Source: Boswellia sacra | Lineage: Eukaryota > Streptophyta > Magnoliopsida > Sapindales > Burseraceae | Assembly: GCA_013180625.2 (NCBI GenBank) | Contig: SNVD02014125.1 | Coordinates: 1-64,000, forward strand | Length of the DNA: 64,000 bases | Reading direction: 5' to 3' | Part shown: positions 23,131 to 35,055 of the stretch, in pieces | Layout of the letters: every line of letters begins with the position of its first letter | Numbering within the stretch: position 1 is the first letter of the stretch | The notes under the pieces: generated by a model | Databases searched by the model: none | Seen by the model: only the letters and a program-made list of their open reading frames with translations | What the model was told of the DNA's origin: nothing | Position numbers and translations under genes: made by a program

Positions 23131-26100
23131 CGGGTAGTAAAAAGCAAGATACAAAAGATTCCTTCTCTTCTTAAATTCCGGTAAATTGTCACCATAATTT
23201 TATCACACAACGGCTTAAAAGAACTAAAGCAGCCACTTAAGTAACATGAAAAAGATTAAAAGAACAACAATAAGGAATAAAGCAAAATGCATTCTCTGAG
23301 TAATGGTACTCTTATCTGTCATCTTCGAAGGGTGTATGCGCTGATGTCTTGTCATTGGTTTAAATATGGTAGATATTTGTTAAACAGTTTATTATCAAAT
23401 TCAATTAAACAACAGATTCATTATAAAAAAATCTGGCAATATGAATGATATAATTTGTGAAATTATAGAGGGTACCTGTTTATATTTCAAGAACTAATGT
23501 CTACATCGAGACAACAAATGTGCAGAAATTTAGTTTATTCTTCCCTAAATAATCAAACAAAATTGTTAAATTATTAAAATTAAAAGAAAAGGACATTTTT
23601 AGTAGTCTTTTTTTTTTTTTTAACTTAGCCATTATCATTAATGATTTAACAAATTTTAGAGGAAGAGAATAGTTTTTATAAAAACATATTGTGAGATAAA
23701 ATTATGTGAAATATTTGAAACTTATAAAGCTTGAACCTGATAAAAAAGGTATAATTAAATACTAGAAAATGGTTCTTTTGTAACTTATAGTATACTACTT
23801 CTAAATATGTAATTGCAACAAGAATGATACATTCTCATTGTGTAAAGGTATAATTAAAAATTCAGCAATTACATCTTACTAAAATATTATTCTTGATTCA
23901 AATTATATTCTGATCTAGACCATAGAAAGGATAAAAAATCCAGAAACAGTGAAAAATTGATAAAAATACTTTTTAATAATGAATCTTTTAATCTCATGTT
24001 TGAAAAAAATTGGTTTTTGCACTGATTTACTAAATTATACTAATTAAATGAAATCATTTTTAAATTATAACGATAAATTTTAATAGAAATATAAATTCTA
24101 TAAATCTCAAGGTTTTAATAAGGGATGGAAATTGCATTCCCTATACTTTTTCTAAACATATGATCTACAGAATATATTTGATTACTGAGGTATATAACCT
24201 TACAAGTGGATGAAGAATTGTTTCATTGAAGCATATCAATAATGTAAAGGAATAAAATCATATATCATGATGAAGTTTGAAAGCAACCGAAGTAGGGATG
24301 TTGCAAGGCACTTTGAGTTGTAATTCTTGTTCTTTTGTCCAAGGATAACGTCTGAAAAAGAACAAAATCAGTAAAGACGAATCACATCTCTAAAATTCAA
24401 ATGGAGAAATCTCAATATACAAGATAATTGTTCCTATGGAATCAAATAAAATTAAGACAAAAATTGAAATTAGACGTATAGGCACAAAACAAAACAAGTG
24501 AAATGGCATAGCACCGGTAATGTCAACTTGAACCTCTTTTATTCTCTTTTAAATTATGAGAAATCAAGTGATTGACTCCCAAAATAAATATTTAAACTGT
24601 CCCAAGTCTAGCACAAAACTAGCTCAAAAAATAAAATAAGCCAAATCTAGGTTTAAACTCATTAAACCCATGCTATATCAGTACATATACAACCAATGAA
24701 TATAGCAAAATCTTGTTGGAAGGAGTACAAAAAGGTCTTTTTAAACTTTTCCCAATCATAGGATTAGATGAACCTCCTAGTTTTGTTTTAGATGAGAAAA
24801 AAAAAATCTAAACTTGAGGGTTTTTGCTAGCCGAGGAAATGCAAAAGTCATGACATAAGTTGTATAAAACATGATTTATATGACTATGTTTAATCTATAT
24901 ATGAGATTAAATGCATTTGTCACATGCGAAAATCTATATCGGACAACTTTAACTCATTCTTACCTGACAAGTTTGAAGGGTTAAAAAGTTCTGAGTCTTT
25001 CTCTCTTCATCCACGGTACTTCATGGTGTTAAAATGGTCTTTTTAGACTTTTATTCTTTGATACTACTTGATAAATTTAGAAGAGTCTAACACCTCAGGT
25101 AGACTTTGACATCTATTATTGAATTAAATGGGTAATAAAATAGGAACTTAATTAGAAGCTTACTCTAAGCTTTCTCCTATTGATCTTATATGAAACTTGT
25201 TATCTACTTTCTACATCAGTTCTACTATGTGAGCTTCTTTGATTATGTACCTAAAGCGGACAATATTCGATAGTAGACTGAGGTGTTCGGCCTTGTGCAC
25301 GTATGGTGGCCAACTCTTGAAATTATGTAAGGGTTCACTTCTCGGAGGTTTATGGGGGCCATAAAGTGCCAGACACAAAGTACTATATATGGGCTGGGAT
25401 GTTATAAGTTGACTGTAGCTTTGTTGATGGAGAAAAATGGATTGAGCTTGGTGCCTAAGAATTGAAGGAGAGATAGCGATGATGAGGAAACCAACTCTTC
25501 CTCTTGAACAAGCTGATTTATGGAAGATGGTGAAGTACGAAAGCTATTATAGTAGGCTTTGATTTGGGGTAAACATTGTATCTTAGAGGTTTGCTATGAC
25601 TGATTTCTCTTGGAAGTTGTAAAATTTTATTACGCAATAGAGGCAGAAGGTTGAGCTTAGCACCAGCTTTACCACTTCTTCCCTTGTGAAATCTGCATTT
25701 TATTAATCAAGAACAAAAGGAATCAAGTTAAGAAAGAAATGAAGAGAAATAATGTTTGAAAGTAGGAAAGGAATAGAGTTTTACATACAAGCTAGGTCAT
25801 CTTCTTTGGGGCTTTATTAGCTCCGCTCTTAGCCCATATACATAGAAAGAATAAAAAAGCGGAAGAAAAGAAGCCGTGGTTATGGAGAATGAAGGAGAAT
25901 GTAACATCTCACATTGCTTGGGAATATTATGTGAAAAGAAAGATCTATTCTAGAATATGAGCTTTAGTTTGTGCAAGCCCAATCTAACCTTGGAATAGGA
26001 GCTTCTCCTTATGCAAGATATCTAGCTAGTATTTGTTTTTCTTGCTCTTACAAGTGACATCCCTCACCTATTTATACAAGATAGGTGGGTGAATTACAAC

Positions 26101-26426
26101 CACACATCGTGTCTCACTTTCTTTAAGTCCATCAAGATTTTTATTAATTACACTAGCCGTTGATTTCTTACTAGCGCTTTCTAGAGACATCTAGATATAA
26201 AAGCACATTAATTTTCACAAGTCTCGTGATAGAAACATTTTATGAGCTCTCATTCATTCATTGTTGTTTCAGGAGGAGCTTGAATCTTGTGTAAAACATA
26301 TTTACAGGATGTATATTGAATACAAAATCTTAACCAATATCAAAGGAAATACGATGAACTTTGCACTGAATTTGATGTTTTGGAATAGGAAGAGAAGTCG
26401 ATCTTCTAATCCAAAAATCGCCCTAA
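23131..26426. other. Gene-free AT-rich region with LTR-like debris
   Basis: No coding exon can be supported. Weak mobile-element hints: around 25255 the sequence AAAGCGGACAATATTCG resembles a phrase common in plant LTRs, and about 25901 (TGTAACATCTCACATTG) begins like a gypsy-type LTR, followed by CCTATTTATACAAG near 26068. Neither has a matching second copy in the window. A short stretch at about 24560-24650 is related to the 26.4-29.4 kb repeat (CTAGCACAAAACTAGCTCAA). Confidence 0.4.
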
Positions 26427-29400
26427 AGATGCATAGATTAGTGTCTTGAGCTAGGATAATATATAATTAATAGTAGAAAACAAGAAAGATTGATCGTAGT
26501 GTTTGATCTCCAAATGTTTTTGTAAACTATTAATGCGGTTTCTTTTCATTTCTACTTATGGTGATGGATATTGCTAATTAAGCATTTAGACATATATTTG
26601 CATGCTGATTTGGCTTACAATCTGAGTCCACAGCCTATTGTTGAATGTTCTTTACTTGGAAGTTCGGTCATAGTTTATATTTATTTGGCATATGGCTTCT
26701 CATTTAAATTTAATTTGTTTTTGTTTGTGTACAAAATCCTTTTCTTTCCAATTACAACTATGATTCCTATTATTTCATTACATTTTATTTTCATAATAGG
26801 AACCTTAATGTTCTTGATGATGGCTTATGCAGAGCCCTGCATTATTGCACTAGACTCACTCAAAATCATTTTCTTAAAAAATTTAGAAATCAAATGGTTG
26901 ACTCCCAAATTAAATTAAATAGACCCTGACATAGCACGAAACTAGCTTACAAAATAAAATAAGTCTCTACTGAATACAACACTTTTATAATATCTCCTTC
27001 CTTTCCTCTCCTATCACCACTGCAGTAAATGAAAAAAATCACAGTAAGCATTCACCCATTACCTGACTCATAAATTGGCCAAGAGATGAATAGATTAATG
27101 TCTTGAGCTAGGATAATATATAAGTAATAGTAGAAAAGGAGAAAGATTGATTGTAGTATTTGACTTCTTAATCTTTTTGCAAACTATCAAAATTGTTTCT
27201 TTTCATTTTTGCTTATAATGATGGATATTGTTAAACATGTAGACATATGTTTACATTCTGACTTAGCTTGCAATCTTAGTTCACACTATATTGGTCATAG
27301 TTTATAATTATTCTGCTTATGGATTCTTATTTAAATTTAATTTGTTTTTGTTGTTGGTTGTGAGATCCTTTCTTTCCAATGACAACTACTATGATTCTTA
27401 TTATTTCATTTCATTTTATTTTCATAAAGTAACTCTTAATGTTCTTGATAATGGTTCATGCATAGCCTTGCATTATTGCACTAGAATCACTCAAGATCAT
27501 TTGTTTTTTTAAATTTAGAAATTAAATCACTGACTCCCAAATTAAATTAAACTGACCCAAACCTATCACGAAACTAGCTCGAAAAATAAAATAAGTCTTT
27601 TTTTTCAGGGATTGTCTTATCCTTCCCTCGTTTTGCATCCTCAATGTAAGTTAATATCTCTTTTTACTTTACTTTTGTATGATTCTGTATACATATGATT
27701 CTATATATTAGTATACCACACAAACTGATATTAATCAATATTCTTAATTATATATTAAATAAAATTGTCAACCATATATTATAATTCATGCATTGACCTT
27801 GCCCTGCTTTTTTTTTCTTTAATATTGTTTAATTTGCTCGTTCGGATTGTTCTAGTTTCGTAAAAAAAATTATGTTTTTTGAAACATAAAAAATGATCAC
27901 CGGAAAAAATTCCATTGAGATTGAGATAGAGAGAGTTTGTTGATTGTGTTGTATGTTTTATCGCTCTTGCTTCGCTTTTTTAATGTTTTTTTTTCAAGAT
28001 AATTAATTTATAAGGGACTATGTCTCATTTTATATTCAATTTCTCCCCAAAATGTCTTTATTAACCTTTCCATGCCATGTTCTCCCAAATTAAATTAAAT
28101 TGACCCAAACCTAGCACAAAACTAGCTTGGAAAATAAAATAAGTCTTTGCCAGACATAACATTTATATAATATCTCCTTTCTTTCCTCTCCCGTCACCAT
28201 TGCGGTAAATGAAAGAAATCAAAGTAAGCATTCACCCATCTCCTGACCCATAAATTGGACAAGAGATGGATAGATTAATGTCTTTGAGCAAGGATAATAT
28301 ATAAGTAATAGAAGAAAAGGAGAAAGATTCACTGTAGTATTCATTTGACCTCTTAATGTTTTTGCAAACCATCAATATTGTTTCTTTTCATTTCTGCTTA
28401 TGGTGATGGATATTGCTAAGCATGTAAACATATATTTGCATGTTGATTTGACTTGCAATCTTATTTCACACTCTTTTGTTGAATGTTGCTTGCTTGGAAG
28501 TTGGGGTCATAGTTCTATAATTATTCTGCTTATGGATTCTTATTTAAATTTAATTTGTTTTTGTTCTTGGTTACGAAATCCTTTCTTTACAATGACAAGT
28601 ATGATTCTTATTATTTCATTTCATTTCATTTTTATAATAGCAACTCTTAATGTTCTTGATAGTGGTTCAGGCATAGCCTTGCATTATTGCACTATATCTC
28701 ACTAAAAATCATTTTTTTAAAAAAATTTAGAAATCAAATGATTTGACCACCAAATTAAATTAAATTGACCCAAACCTAGCATGAAATTAGGTCGAAAAAT
28801 AAAATAAGTCTCTGTCAAACGATATATATGTGTGTGTGTTTTAGCCATTGTTAGTAATTGTTTACAATATTTATCGATTCTAGTTATGTATCTATATATA
28901 TATATATACACTCTTTTATGATTTTTTTTTTTCAGGGAGTGTCCAATCCTTGCCCCATTTTGCATCCTCCATGTAAGTTAATATCTCATTTTGCTTTACT
29001 TCAGTTTGATTTCTATAGATAAGAAAACAACAAACCGATATTAAAGAAATATTCTTAATCATATATTAAATAAAATTGTCAACCATATATTATAATCCAT
29101 GAATCGACCTTGCTTTGCTGTTTTTTCTTTACCGTTGTTTAATTTGCTCTTTCAGTTGTTCTGGTTTTGAATTATGTTTTGAAAACACAAAAAAATGATC
29201 AGTGGAAAAAATTCCATCAAGATTGAGATAGAGAGAGTGTTTGTTGATTGTGTTGTGTGTTTTATCGGTTTTGTTTCATTTTTTTAAGGTTTTTTTCAGA
29301 TAATTAAATTTTAAGGGGGCTTTATCTCATTTTATATTCAATTTCTCCCCCAAAATGTCTTTATTACCCTCTACATGCTGTGTCCTCCCAAATTAAATTA

Positions 29401-29450
29401 AACTAGTCCATATCTAGCATGAAACTAGCTCGAAAAATAAAAACTAGCAC
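26427..29450. repeat. Three-copy tandem repeat array, unit up to about 1.2 kb
   Basis: Three diverged copies begin near 26427, 27086 and 28265, each with TAGATTA.TGTCTT..GAGC and GGATAATATATAA, and share TTCTTTTCATTT.TGCTTAT, TTTAAATTTAATTTGTTTTTG and the AAATTAAATTAAA..GACCC..CTAGC motif in that order. The second and third also share a following 0.6-kb section with a pyrimidine tract, a 37-nt block ending at GTAAGTTA (27610-27646 and 28936-28972) and AAAATTGTCAACCATATATTATAAT. The first copy lacks that section, so its spacing is about 0.66 kb against about 1.18 kb. No long open frame persists in any copy. Confidence 0.8.
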
Positions 29451-29869
29451 GAGACATAGCAAATTAACATTTCAAGGCCTTATATTGTCTCTCTCCATGG
29501 TAGAGAAGTATAAAAATATGAAAAATCAATAGTAATCACAGTTTTTAATTTCTTAGATAGTAGGAACGAAATACAACCAGTGGTACATTTAAATGGGGAG
29601 AAAATCAATTTTTCTAGCTAAGCAAGTACGTGTTCTTTATGTTTCATCCTCAACCTCATATTATGGGGTGGGGTTTCAAATGTCTATAATGATATTTTGC
29701 GTTTGCAAATATGAGAGATCTGAAAGTATCTAAAACAAGAGCTCTTGCAAAGAGATGTTAATACCTTTAACTACATAAAAGATCTAGATCTTATACCTTT
29801 TAGAGAGGCATGTGTTAAAGATTAAACAATGATTGAACCTACCTTTATCAAGCACGAATCTAATAGATT

Positions 29870-29968
29870 CGTTGGGAGGAAAATAGACAGGTCATTCTCA
29901 TGTACTCGAAAACCAAATTTCGAATAGCTTCCTCTGTGTAAACATCCAGTAACCTGTTTCCCAATATC
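29870..29968 (-). pseudogene. Possible CDK-like exon 3 relic
   Basis: On the - strand, an acceptor-like AAACAG is followed by GTTACTGGATGTTTAC, which aligns with the acceptor and start of copy B exon 3 (GTTGCTGGACGTTG at 13066). It reads LLDVYTEEAIRNLVFEYM, resembling the CDK stretch that carries VFEY, then hits a stop. No neighbouring CDK exon is seen, so it is an isolated fragment or a chance match. Confidence 0.35.
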
Positions 29969-30185
29969 GAAAAGAAGATTGTAATCTAACCCATTATGCA
30001 TAGAACAATCAAGTCACTAATTTTTTTTTGATTTATATTGTTAAGTTTGATGATATTCAGAAAGTAACTAGCCAGAAAGCAATGCATTCATTAATTTACG
30101 AAAGTGGTAGGTGACTAAACACATATAATCATTTGTAAACAAATTCACAAGAATATTATTCTATGGTCTTAGTAAGAGAGGGCAA

Positions 30186-30284
30186 CTTAAGGATTTACCT
30201 AGTGTGAGATATTATATTATTCGAGGAACCTTAGATGCTATTAGAGAAAAGGATCGTCAACATGGACATTGTGGTGTGCATTGA
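30186..30284 (+). pseudogene. Fragment derived from plastid rps12 (nuclear plastid DNA)
   Basis: Thirty-three codons read [20 protein letters not shown], then EKDRQHG before a stop. This follows the conserved end of chloroplast ribosomal protein S12 (VKDLPGVRYHIVRG, TLDAVGVKDRQQG). Several residues have changed, and the upstream part and the usual C-terminal end are missing. It is best read as an old insertion of plastid DNA (NUPT). A mitochondrial rps12 source is possible but the wording fits the plastid gene better. Confidence 0.75.
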
Positions 30285-31371
30285 AGATTCTTAATTATTC
30301 AAGACTTATTTATATTTTGATGATGTCTTGTAGATCGCTGGAAAATTGGATACGTGTGTAAGTATATATATGGCTAATCCAATTAATAAAAATACTCCTT
30401 CATTGACTTGTCTTCCAACTTAGCTTCAAATAATAATCTAATTTCAACCGTTAAATTCTCCTTTAACACAATTCAATAAAAGATTTAAGCCAAAAATTGG
30501 GAACTAATTACTATTCCAATATATTATCTTAAGATTTCCGATTAATGGTTTGATGTCAATATCATACAAAGGATTTGAATAGTATAAATAATGTGAGGTC
30601 GAGTGCACTAAAAAAAAAAAAGATATTAACTTATGAAATATCAGTTAAATTGGATGAATTTTCTTGTATATCATGATTCAGGAAGTTATGGAAAGGTTAC
30701 AAGATCAAATTAGAGACAAAGCATTATAAATTAAGTCCAATTGTCATAAAATAGTACAAAATAGTAAAGTGAAACCATTTCAATGGTTAATATAACTTAT
30801 GAATAGTGACATGATTTAACAACCTTTATCGACATCAATGATGATTAATCTATTCTACAATGCACTTCTCTTTCTTTATATGTATAGGATTATCAGATTT
30901 GATTGTTCTCAATATCCATGGGATGATCATCTTAGGGTGATCCTTTTATCTATGGATGCTCCTGTTATATTTGTAGCTTCTTATTGATAAAAACCAACAT
31001 TGTATCATCTACACGGAGAATTCAAGTATTTTACCTGTCATACAGAAACGCCCTTGTGCTAACTTGTTGCATGAATGGCCTTATTAATTTCCACATATAA
31101 AGATCGTAATTTTGTTGGCGTCAATTACTAAATTACAGTTCGAGATATAGCAAGCGAAACCATACAGAAATATATACAAATACAAAACAATTAAAAAGAG
31201 AAGTAAATTACTCCCATTAGAGCCCTTAGGGCTGGCCAAGCAATTACTCAGTCCATGAAACATGGAGATGACTATTAGGATATAGCTCCATTCATTTCTT
31301 GCAACCTCAAACATCAAATTCTGGCTCGCCCTTTGTGTATATATAGGTATATTCAATTTGAATCTTAGAAT
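30285..31371. other. Intergenic DNA downstream of the YceD-like gene
   Basis: AT-rich, no supported coding content. It should include the 3' UTR of the - strand gene that ends at 31372. Confidence 0.4.
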
Positions 31372-33913
31372 CTATAGATATTTGCTTTGAATATTTGCAT
31401 TCTTTAGCTCCAAGAGTCGACCCCACCTTTTATCCATTGATGCAGTATTTTGTGCACCGATATCTGCCAAGTTGAGATAAATTTCTTATGTGACCATGCA
31501 GATCATTAATTAATTAATTCTAATAATTTTTTGTTCTAAATTTGTGAAAAACAATGCACTTACATTGAATGAGAGGTTCAGATTTCTCGCATGACTCTGA
31601 ACAAGTATCCTGCGGCCAAAGAACTTCGTGAATATAACATAGCAGACTTTCAACTATTGCTTTTATTAAGAATTTACTGCAAGGAATTGTTATATTATAT
31701 GAACCATCTAAGAGGGTCTGTTAATTTTATCATGATCTGATCTTTCAAAAAATTATTAAAAATTGTCTTAACAGATTCCGAAATTTTAAAAAACCCCTTT
31801 TGTAAAATAACTAAACGCATAATCAAAACTCTATGAAAACATTTCAAAACACATCTTATAGGGAGTTTCTGATACTTTCTGAAAATTTTTAGAGATGAAC
31901 TTCAAAACTTTTGTGAATCTTTCAGGAAGTTATTGGGATCAACTTGGTTTGAGGTCACTCATATATTTTTCGTACGTACTTTAACTGTAGTCGTGAGCCG
32001 GATTGTGTCTTGTATCAGTGAATCGAGATCAGCTTGACATCCTGGCTTAACATATATAACCTGCACAATCATACATATATGAATGTTAAAATTCACTTCC
32101 GAGAGAGAAAGTAGAGCAAGCACGAGAATTAAAAGGGAGACAGTTTAGAGACTTAATGATGGATCGCCACCGATTTCAGGCAATTGACTATTGCGGTCGT
32201 CTCTACTTGATAGTAAAACCCAAACATTGAAGCTTGCATCTATCTGTTAAATGAGAAGTACGTTCACAATGGAAGCGAGTCATCATCATATCTATAGATC
32301 CAAAAAAAACTCACATACTATCACCTGCAGCTGACCATTATTAATATATTTTTCTTATTAAGACCATCAGTAGTGATGGCAATTTTTTTAGATCCAAAAC
32401 TATGATGGTAATGGTATGCTTTTAAAAAAATTTATTAGACTCGTTAGATCTTAGACTTTATGCAAGTCTAAGTCGAAGTTCGATCCCAAATGACCTGTGC
32501 CAAATCCTAATATGTGGTTAAAAAATATAGTTCCTTAACATGTTATCACAGCCATAACAAATATTTTTCATATATAGGTCCAGGTTTTGAGTATAGATGG
32601 ACTCTACTCAATCTGTTCGCATAAGAATTATCAATATTTATGCACGTAGACAGAATGTTCAAAGTTGATCCAGTTAATTCGAAGTATACATTTCAAATTA
32701 ATAATAATACCTCTCTGCAATAAGGGGAAGAACAGTTACTGCATTTCCGAGTGAAGGAAGTGATAATCCTTCCATCTACCGAGAAGCCAAAGCTGGCATG
32801 CTGGAAGAATTAAGACGAAACAGAGTAAGTAATATAAAGAATACTTATAAGAAGATAAAAGATTTTCTTAATGGGAGAGATCAAATCAAGAGAGGATCCC
32901 TTACTCCCACGTTGAAGAACGTAAATTGTTGTTTCACTATTTTCTTTTGTAAATATATATAAAAAGATAATTTTCTTTTCTTAATTTATAGATTTTGCAT
33001 GCATATATTTATATATGATCTCGTGAGGAGAATAAGAAATGAGAAGCAAATGACCTTTTGCACGGTGAGGTTGATGGAGACTTTGGCATCTTTACGTTCA
33101 TCTTCAACTAGATCTTCCAATTGTAAGTCTCTGAGTGTTACAAGATAATCACTGCTCCAATTTCCATGCCATCTTCCATCTGATGTCGACAATGTGATCA
33201 GACGGCGTGGACTTTTCGAACTCTTTTTACTAATCTGTCATCACTCAATTCAAAACTAAAACAATAAAAAAGAGGCCATAGATAGAACACTAAGATGCTT
33301 TAAAAACAACAATCATCGCATTTTTCACTCGATCTAACGCTAACGCTGCATTTGATAGTACTAAAAACTGAAATCAAAATGCAGGAGAGGAAATTATGGG
33401 GCATTTGTATATATTTTAAACTTTGTGGATAAAACTGATGTTTAATGAAACTTTTAAGGTGGATGTCTAATGATAGAAGCACTAAATAACTGCGATGGGC
33501 AAGTTGGATTTTTAACTATGCAAACGTGGACACACTTAGCAACACACACTAAAGGAGGAGCTAGCTATATGATATACCTATATGCATGAAACAGATGATA
33601 AACAAAGAAGAAAAATGTATTTGTTGAGTCCAAATAAATTGAAGACAAAATTATAATGTATATGAGGAGGTGAAGAAGATGACAATAAAGAAAGAATGAA
33701 TTTGATAGGTAGATATACATAGGTAGAGTAACAGGAATGTAATTATAGTACCAGTGACAAGTCATGATTTTTCCTGGAAGAAGCAGAGCAGATAATGGAG
33801 GAGGTCTGCGAAGGAAGCTGCAACTTGGAAGATTTGGTGGTGAGAAGGTGTGGACTCATCAACACTGCAGGGTTTATATTTCTTGTGGACATCAAATGGA
33901 CAGCTTCTGCCAT
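31372..33913 (-). CDS. Plastid YceD/DUF177 protein (23S rRNA accumulation), possibly splice-impaired
   Basis: Seven exons: 33752-33913, 33055-33234, 32711-32800, 32157-32243, 31980-32060, 31564-31609, 31372-31463. Joined they give 245 aa with every phase consistent. Residues 1 to about 50 are Ser/Thr-rich like a plastid transit peptide. The DUF177 core follows: SPRRLITLSTSDGRWHGNWS, DLVEDERKDAKVSINLTVQK, the cysteine cluster CSNCSSPYC, then FNVWVLLSSRDD and LPEIGGDPS. The C-terminal part includes VIYVKPG, LDSLIQDTIRLTT and RWGRLLELK. Plant DUF177 proteins are needed for chloroplast 23S rRNA accumulation. After exon 4 the intron begins TTAAGT where GTAAGT is expected (32156-32151). Unless another donor is used, translation would end shortly after residue 173. 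Confidence 0.85.
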
Positions 33914-33930
33914 CTCTCTCTCTCTCTCTC
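33913..33930 (-). repeat. GA microsatellite directly before a start codon
   Basis: A (TC)9 run on the + strand, GA on the coding strand, abuts the ATG of the YceD-like gene. GA-rich leaders are common in plant genes and may influence expression. Confidence 0.7.
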
Positions 33931-35055
33931 AATTTACCTTATCTTTGAGCTAGGTGGGAACTTTATTTGAGGAAAGGACTAGTAGTAAAGCCCATGGGAG
34001 GTGTATAAATAGATATAGATATGTAGTATATTTCCTTTTTTGTCCACATTTTTCGGGCTTAAATTCTCCTCTATCAAGTGCCGTTGGATCAGCTTCTCTG
34101 TGGTTGAAAATATGTAAACATCTTACAATTTATATTTCACTTCTCGATTTTTGGAGTATAATTTATTTAAAGATAAAATTGGAATTTCAAAATTTTATAA
34201 TGATAAAAACAAAGAATAATTATCATTTTATGAAACTTTAATGTTGAAATTGTTACTTTATAATAAAGACCTCAATAGAGACGATTGTCCATTGATTGCT
34301 GGATTTTATAAGTTAAACACTACATAGTATAGAATCATTTGGTCGTACATAGGCTATAGTACTAAATAGTGAAATATACAAATACATTTTTTAATGGATT
34401 TATTAACAAAAATATATTTCTAATATTTGATTATTAATTAGAATTACTGTTTACAATTGGAAAATTTGTTGACCTCTCTTCATGTTTATTCAATAATCAA
34501 ATGCATCCTTTTAGGTTTGCAATTGTTTCTCACCCTATTCAAAATTATTTGTCAGATTTAACGATTGACTTGGAAAAAAGATCTATAATCTCCCTAAATA
34601 TTGATCAAAATTATTTTAGACCTCCCTTGTCATTAGGAATGTATTCAACAATATTCTTCAACGACAAGAGTTGAGTAAAAATCTCAAAACTAATGGGATG
34701 CATTTAATTTGAAGGACGACAATAAAATTTAATTTCCTGTTTTAATATTGAATTATTACAAAAATTGAAAACAGAAACACTCTACCAACAGCTGATTTTG
34801 TACTTAAATAATAGAGAGGCTTCTTTTAACATAAATAAAGCAAGACTGCTTTTTAAAAACTTTTGTACTTTGCATGCTTTCTGTAATATGTTACATTTTA
34901 CAATAAGGCAGCACAAGCATTTGACCACAAAATTTCCACCTAACTGCAAAGGGAAGGTGACAAAGCCAGGGGGATTGAGCTGAACCCAAAAACAAAAACT
35001 TCAACCTCCGCTAATCGAAGGTTAAGTAAGCTTCAACAATATGTGAACAAAAAGT
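33931..35055. other. Intergenic DNA: YceD-like promoter and palmitoyltransferase 3' region
   Basis: No coding exon is supported. The two neighbouring genes point the same way, so this holds the upstream region of the YceD-like gene and the 3' UTR of the DHHC gene. Confidence 0.45.

Noticed and set aside
25901..26250. Solo LTR beginning TGTAACATCTCACATTG
   Set aside because: The start resembles an LTR but no CA end with a matching target duplication could be found.
32440..32500. SINE with a B-box-like TTCGATCCC
   Set aside because: No A box, poly-A tail or target duplication was seen; too weak to annotate.
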